Source: Rheinheimera sp. (lineage in GTDB: Bacteria > Pseudomonadota > Gammaproteobacteria > Enterobacterales > Alteromonadaceae). Taken from it: a stretch of 54,761 nucleotides of DNA. Positions 52,133 through 54,761 of this stretch are shown here, one piece after another; position 1 is the first letter of the stretch, and each line of letters begins with the position of its first letter. The stretch covers positions 1-54,761 of the forward strand of contig NZ_JAVBXS010000015.1 in NCBI RefSeq assembly GCF_030824435.1. The letters are read 5' to 3'. The notes below the pieces were generated by a model, which ran no database searches, was not told the DNA's origin, and saw only the letters and a program-made list of their open reading frames with translations. The position numbers were made by a program, and so were the translations under genes.

Positions 52133-53410
52133 ATGTCCCGCCCTTATTGCAAAGGCGCTGTTGCCTTGGCATTGCTGTGTGTCGCATCTTTTTCGGTGAC
52201 GGCGCAAGAGCTTGCGATCACTACAGCGTTAGAAAGAACTTTAACGAGCAGTCCACAACTGCAACTTTATCCTTATCAGCTTCGGATTGATGAAGCTAAA
52301 ACCCTACAAGCTGGTCTTAAACCAAACCCTGAGCTTGGTGTTTCTGTGGAGAACGTCCTTGGAAATGGCAGCCTCAGCGGCGTTAAAAGCGCAGAGCTTA
52401 CGCTGACACTGAGTCAGGTCATTGAACTTGGCGACAAGCGTCAGCGCCGTCTGGAGAGCGCAAGTGCAGGGAAAGCACTGACACAGGCCCAATACGAACT
52501 CGACCGGGTGGATGTTCTGGCCAAAACCATGACCGACTATCTGGATGTGTTGGAATTGCAGACGGTGCGCAGCTGGACCGCTGAACGCCTGGTGATGGAG
52601 CAAAACGCACTGCAGGTCGCGACAGAGCGGTCACGGGCAGGACTAGTCACTGACGCGGATGTATTGCGGCTGAAAAGTCGGGTGCTCAAAAGCCAGATGG
52701 ATTTAAAAGCGCTCAAAGCCGAACTGCAGGTTGCAGTACGCCAGTTAGCCGCCAATTGGTCCAATGAACCGGATTTCGATACGGTGCAGGGGCAGTTGGC
52801 GGTGTTGCCGATGCTGCCATCGCTCAATGAGATGCTGGCAGCGCTTGATAGCTCGCCACAACTTGGGTTCTATCTGACACAGGAGCGTTTGGCGGGCACG
52901 CTGCAAAACCTGGCGATCGCCAATGGCCAAACCGACCTTACAGTCGGGGCTGGGGTGCGCCGTAACGAGCAGCTGAATGAGAATGCGTTTGTGCTCAGTG
53001 TCAGCATGCCTCTGGCACTTTCAAACCCCAATGCCGGTGAGATTGAAGCAGCGAGGGTGACTTCAGAGCGTTCAGCGCATCAGTTAAAGCTCAGTCGTCA
53101 GCAATTGCAGCTCTCTACGGGCCGGTTATATCAGCAATTAACCCTGCTTTCAGAGCAAATCCATGATCAGCAACAGGCCATTCTTCCGGCGGCGGAGTCG
53201 GTCGTGCAAAGTACACTCAAAGGGTATGAGACCGGCATCTTTGATATGACGGATTTGCTCTCTGCCCATGAAGATTTGCTAAGCGCCAAACGCAACATGA
53301 TTGACGCTCAGGCCCAGTTTCACCGTCAGTTAGTCGAACTCGAACGTCTGGTGGGAATGCCTTTAGTGGTCAACGGACCTGCTGCATTACCATCCCGCAT
53401 GAAGGAATAA
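52133..53410 (+). CDS. czcC: Outer-membrane efflux channel CzcC (TolC family)
   Basis: A 425-residue TolC-like protein. After a signal peptide (cleavage near VTAQE) come two structurally repeated OEP units with long coiled helices: ALTQAQYELDRVDVLAKTMTDYLDVLELQ and SPQLGFYLTQERLAGTLQNL are typical. It forms the trimeric channel with CzcB and CzcA for efflux of Co, Zn and Cd across both membranes. Start ATG 52133 follows CGGAG. CzcB begins four bases after its stop. Confidence 0.88.
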   Translation: MSRPYCKGAVALALLCVASFSVTAQELAITTALERTLTSSPQLQLYPYQLRIDEAKTLQAGLKPNPELGVSVENVLGNGSLSGVKSAELTLTLSQVIELGDKRQRRLESASAGKALTQAQYELDRVDVLAKTMTDYLDVLELQTVRSWTAERLVMEQNALQVATERSRAGLVTDADVLRLKSRVLKSQMDLKALKAELQVAVRQLAANWSNEPDFDTVQGQLAVLPMLPSLNEMLAALDSSPQLGFYLTQERLAGTLQNLAIANGQTDLTVGAGVRRNEQLNENAFVLSVSMPLALSNPNAGEIEAARVTSERSAHQLKLSRQQLQLSTGRLYQQLTLLSEQIHDQQQAILPAAESVVQSTLKGYETGIFDMTDLLSAHEDLLSAKRNMIDAQAQFHRQLVELERLVGMPLVVNGPAALPSRMKE

Positions 53411-53414
53411 CAAT

Positions 53415-54659
53415 ATGATGAATTACATCCGTTTTATATCAACGGCTTTACTGCTAACGGCATTCACAGGGTTTTGTGGCCCGTTACAAGCCAGCGAAGA
53501 GCATGACCATGCTGACGAACACGCACAAACCGAAGAGAGAAAAGGCCCCAATGGCGGGCATTTACTGGAAAAAGGCTCGCTGACACTGGAAGTTGTGCTC
53601 AGTGAAAACGGCGGCAAACCAGAGTTTCGTTTATTTGCATCTGATAATGGAGAGCCTCTGGCCCCCGGGACTTATCAGGCCGGACTGACACTGGAGCGTC
53701 TGGGAGGTCGTCGGGATGTGCTGACTTTGCGCCCACGTGGTGACATGCTGGTCAGTCAGGAGCCGGTCGCAGAGCCGCATTCATTTGAAGTGGAAGTTGC
53801 ACTCAGTGCCAAAGGTCAAAATCATACCTGGCACTTTGAGTCCTACGAGGGACGCACCGAACTTGAAGCGGATGTGGCAAAAGAGTCCGGTTTAATCAGC
53901 GAGCCTGTGACTTCAGGTCGTATTCGCACTCAGGCGCATTTGTTTGGTGTGGTATCGGTGATCCCAGAGCAGCAAAGCAGGCTCAGTGCGGTCTATCCGG
54001 GCGTCGTGCAAAGTGTGGCGGTGCGGATTGGCGACAAGGTCAAAGCGGGTCAGGTTGTGGCCACGGTACAAAACGCAGCGACATTAAAAAATTACAGCAT
54101 TAAGGCGTTGTCGGACGGTGAAGTTACTAACCGGTTTGTGAATCCCGGAGAAAAGGTATCGGACCAGGCGTTAGTGGAGATCAGTGATTTATCCACCGTG
54201 TATGTCGAAATGTCGGCCTTTCCGGGGGATACCGCCAAAATGGCGCGGGGCAATCCGGTGGTCGTGCGTGATGTTCATGGCGAAGAGCAAACGTCCAGCC
54301 AGATTGAATATATTGCACCACAAATGACCGGTGGCCATATCGCCAGGGCCCGTGCCGTTGTGCGCAATGACAACGGGTACTGGCGTCCGGGCATGCACGT
54401 TAAAGCTGATGTGGAAGTGGCCTCGGTGGAAGCACGCCAAATCGTGAAGAAATCAGCCCTGCAGGAATTTAACGGTGAAACCGTTGTGTTCATCCGGGTT
54501 GGCGATATTTATGAAGTGCGAATGCCGGAATTTGGTGCCAGTGACGACAGCTTTATCGAGGTGTTGTCAGGTCTGGAAGAACAAGTTGAGGTCGTCACCC
54601 AGAATAGTTTTTTAATCAAAGCCGACATCCTGAAGTCTGGCGCCAGCCATGAACACTAG
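53415..54659 (+). CDS. czcB: RND periplasmic adaptor CzcB
   Basis: A 414-residue membrane-fusion protein. A signal peptide (to about residue 26) is followed by an acidic-His segment (SEEHDHADEHAQTEE) that may hold metal. The biotinyl/lipoyl-like hairpin is visible at VYPGVVQSVAVRIGDKVKAG and SDGEVTNRFVNPGEKVSDQAL. It links the inner-membrane pump CzcA to channel CzcC. It begins four bases after czcC; ATG 53418 is an alternative start. Confidence 0.9.
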   Translation: MMNYIRFISTALLLTAFTGFCGPLQASEEHDHADEHAQTEERKGPNGGHLLEKGSLTLEVVLSENGGKPEFRLFASDNGEPLAPGTYQAGLTLERLGGRRDVLTLRPRGDMLVSQEPVAEPHSFEVEVALSAKGQNHTWHFESYEGRTELEADVAKESGLISEPVTSGRIRTQAHLFGVVSVIPEQQSRLSAVYPGVVQSVAVRIGDKVKAGQVVATVQNAATLKNYSIKALSDGEVTNRFVNPGEKVSDQALVEISDLSTVYVEMSAFPGDTAKMARGNPVVVRDVHGEEQTSSQIEYIAPQMTGGHIARARAVVRNDNGYWRPGMHVKADVEVASVEARQIVKKSALQEFNGETVVFIRVGDIYEVRMPEFGASDDSFIEVLSGLEEQVEVVTQNSFLIKADILKSGASHEH

Positions 54660-54668
54660 GAGCCAACC

Positions 54669-54761
54669 ATGATCCAGAATATATTGCGACTATCGCTCAG
54701 TCGCCCGTGGATGATGATGGTCTTCGGACTGCTGATCCTCGGCGTGGGCGTTTGGCAGACA
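54669..54761 (+). CDS. czcA: RND pump CzcA, N-terminal fragment
   Basis: The first 31 codons only: MIQNILRLSLSRPWMMMVFG then a hydrophobic stretch, the start of the first membrane helix of a heavy-metal RND pump. It begins nine bases past the czcB stop and runs off the window. The identity follows mainly from czcCB context. Confidence 0.85.
   Translation, partial: MIQNILRLSLSRPWMMMVFGLLILGVGVWQT

Overview
The window looks like a gammaproteobacterial chromosome from the Alteromonadales/Chromatiales side, most like Rheinheimera, Alishewanella or Arsukibacterium. This is inferred from gene content, very Gln- and Leu-rich proteins with CAA-heavy codons, and the uvrA / yajR-like / ssb neighbourhood. 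No rRNA or tRNA gene was seen, so the genus is a guess.

Positions 1 to about 27,440 are core-like chromosome: the end of a potassium channel, small envelope and metabolic genes, an ABC exporter whose permease is fused to an M1 metallopeptidase with a divergent LytS/LytTR two-component system, an EF-hand membrane protein, a TonB receptor, uvrA with a LexA box, a copper module (copZ, copA, cueR) with two divergent CueR-type promoters, a DoxX protein, a diguanylate cyclase, a YajR-like transporter, and an atypical single-stranded DNA-binding protein with a nonapeptide-repeat linker.

Immediately after the ssb terminator the character changes and a mobile island starts. It runs past the right edge of the window. 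Its head is a recombination module: a 400-residue tyrosine integrase, then two larger, overlapping recombinase-like proteins with Cys-rich tails and a small coiled-coil protein. I read the last three as the Gamma-Mobile-Trio (GmtY, GmtZ, GmtX). Next come four small genes of unknown role, including a divergent HTH regulator.

The cargo falls into blocks. (1) 35,960-44,876 is a self-contained envelope-remodelling regulon: a PmrAB/BasSR-like two-component system with dgkA, facing an LtaS-like transferase, a PAP2 phosphatase, an EptA/MCR-like lipid A phosphoethanolamine transferase and a POTRA/beta-barrel protein. Two PmrA boxes (CTTAAG-N5-CTTAAG) lie at the right places, and one appears to work in both directions. 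Polymyxin resistance is the predicted outcome. (2) 45,131-45,793 is a serine resolvase with a complete three-subsite res region and no transposase. (3) 45,980-49,498 is an AAA+ ATPase plus subtilisin-like protease pair matching the IetAS antiphage system. (4) 49,906-54,761 is a heavy-metal block: a DUF3703-like protein, a CadR/PbrR regulator, a CDF transporter, a CzcI-like His-rich protein, czcC, czcB and the first 31 codons of czcA. The island therefore combines predicted polymyxin resistance, phage defence and metal efflux on one recombinase platform.
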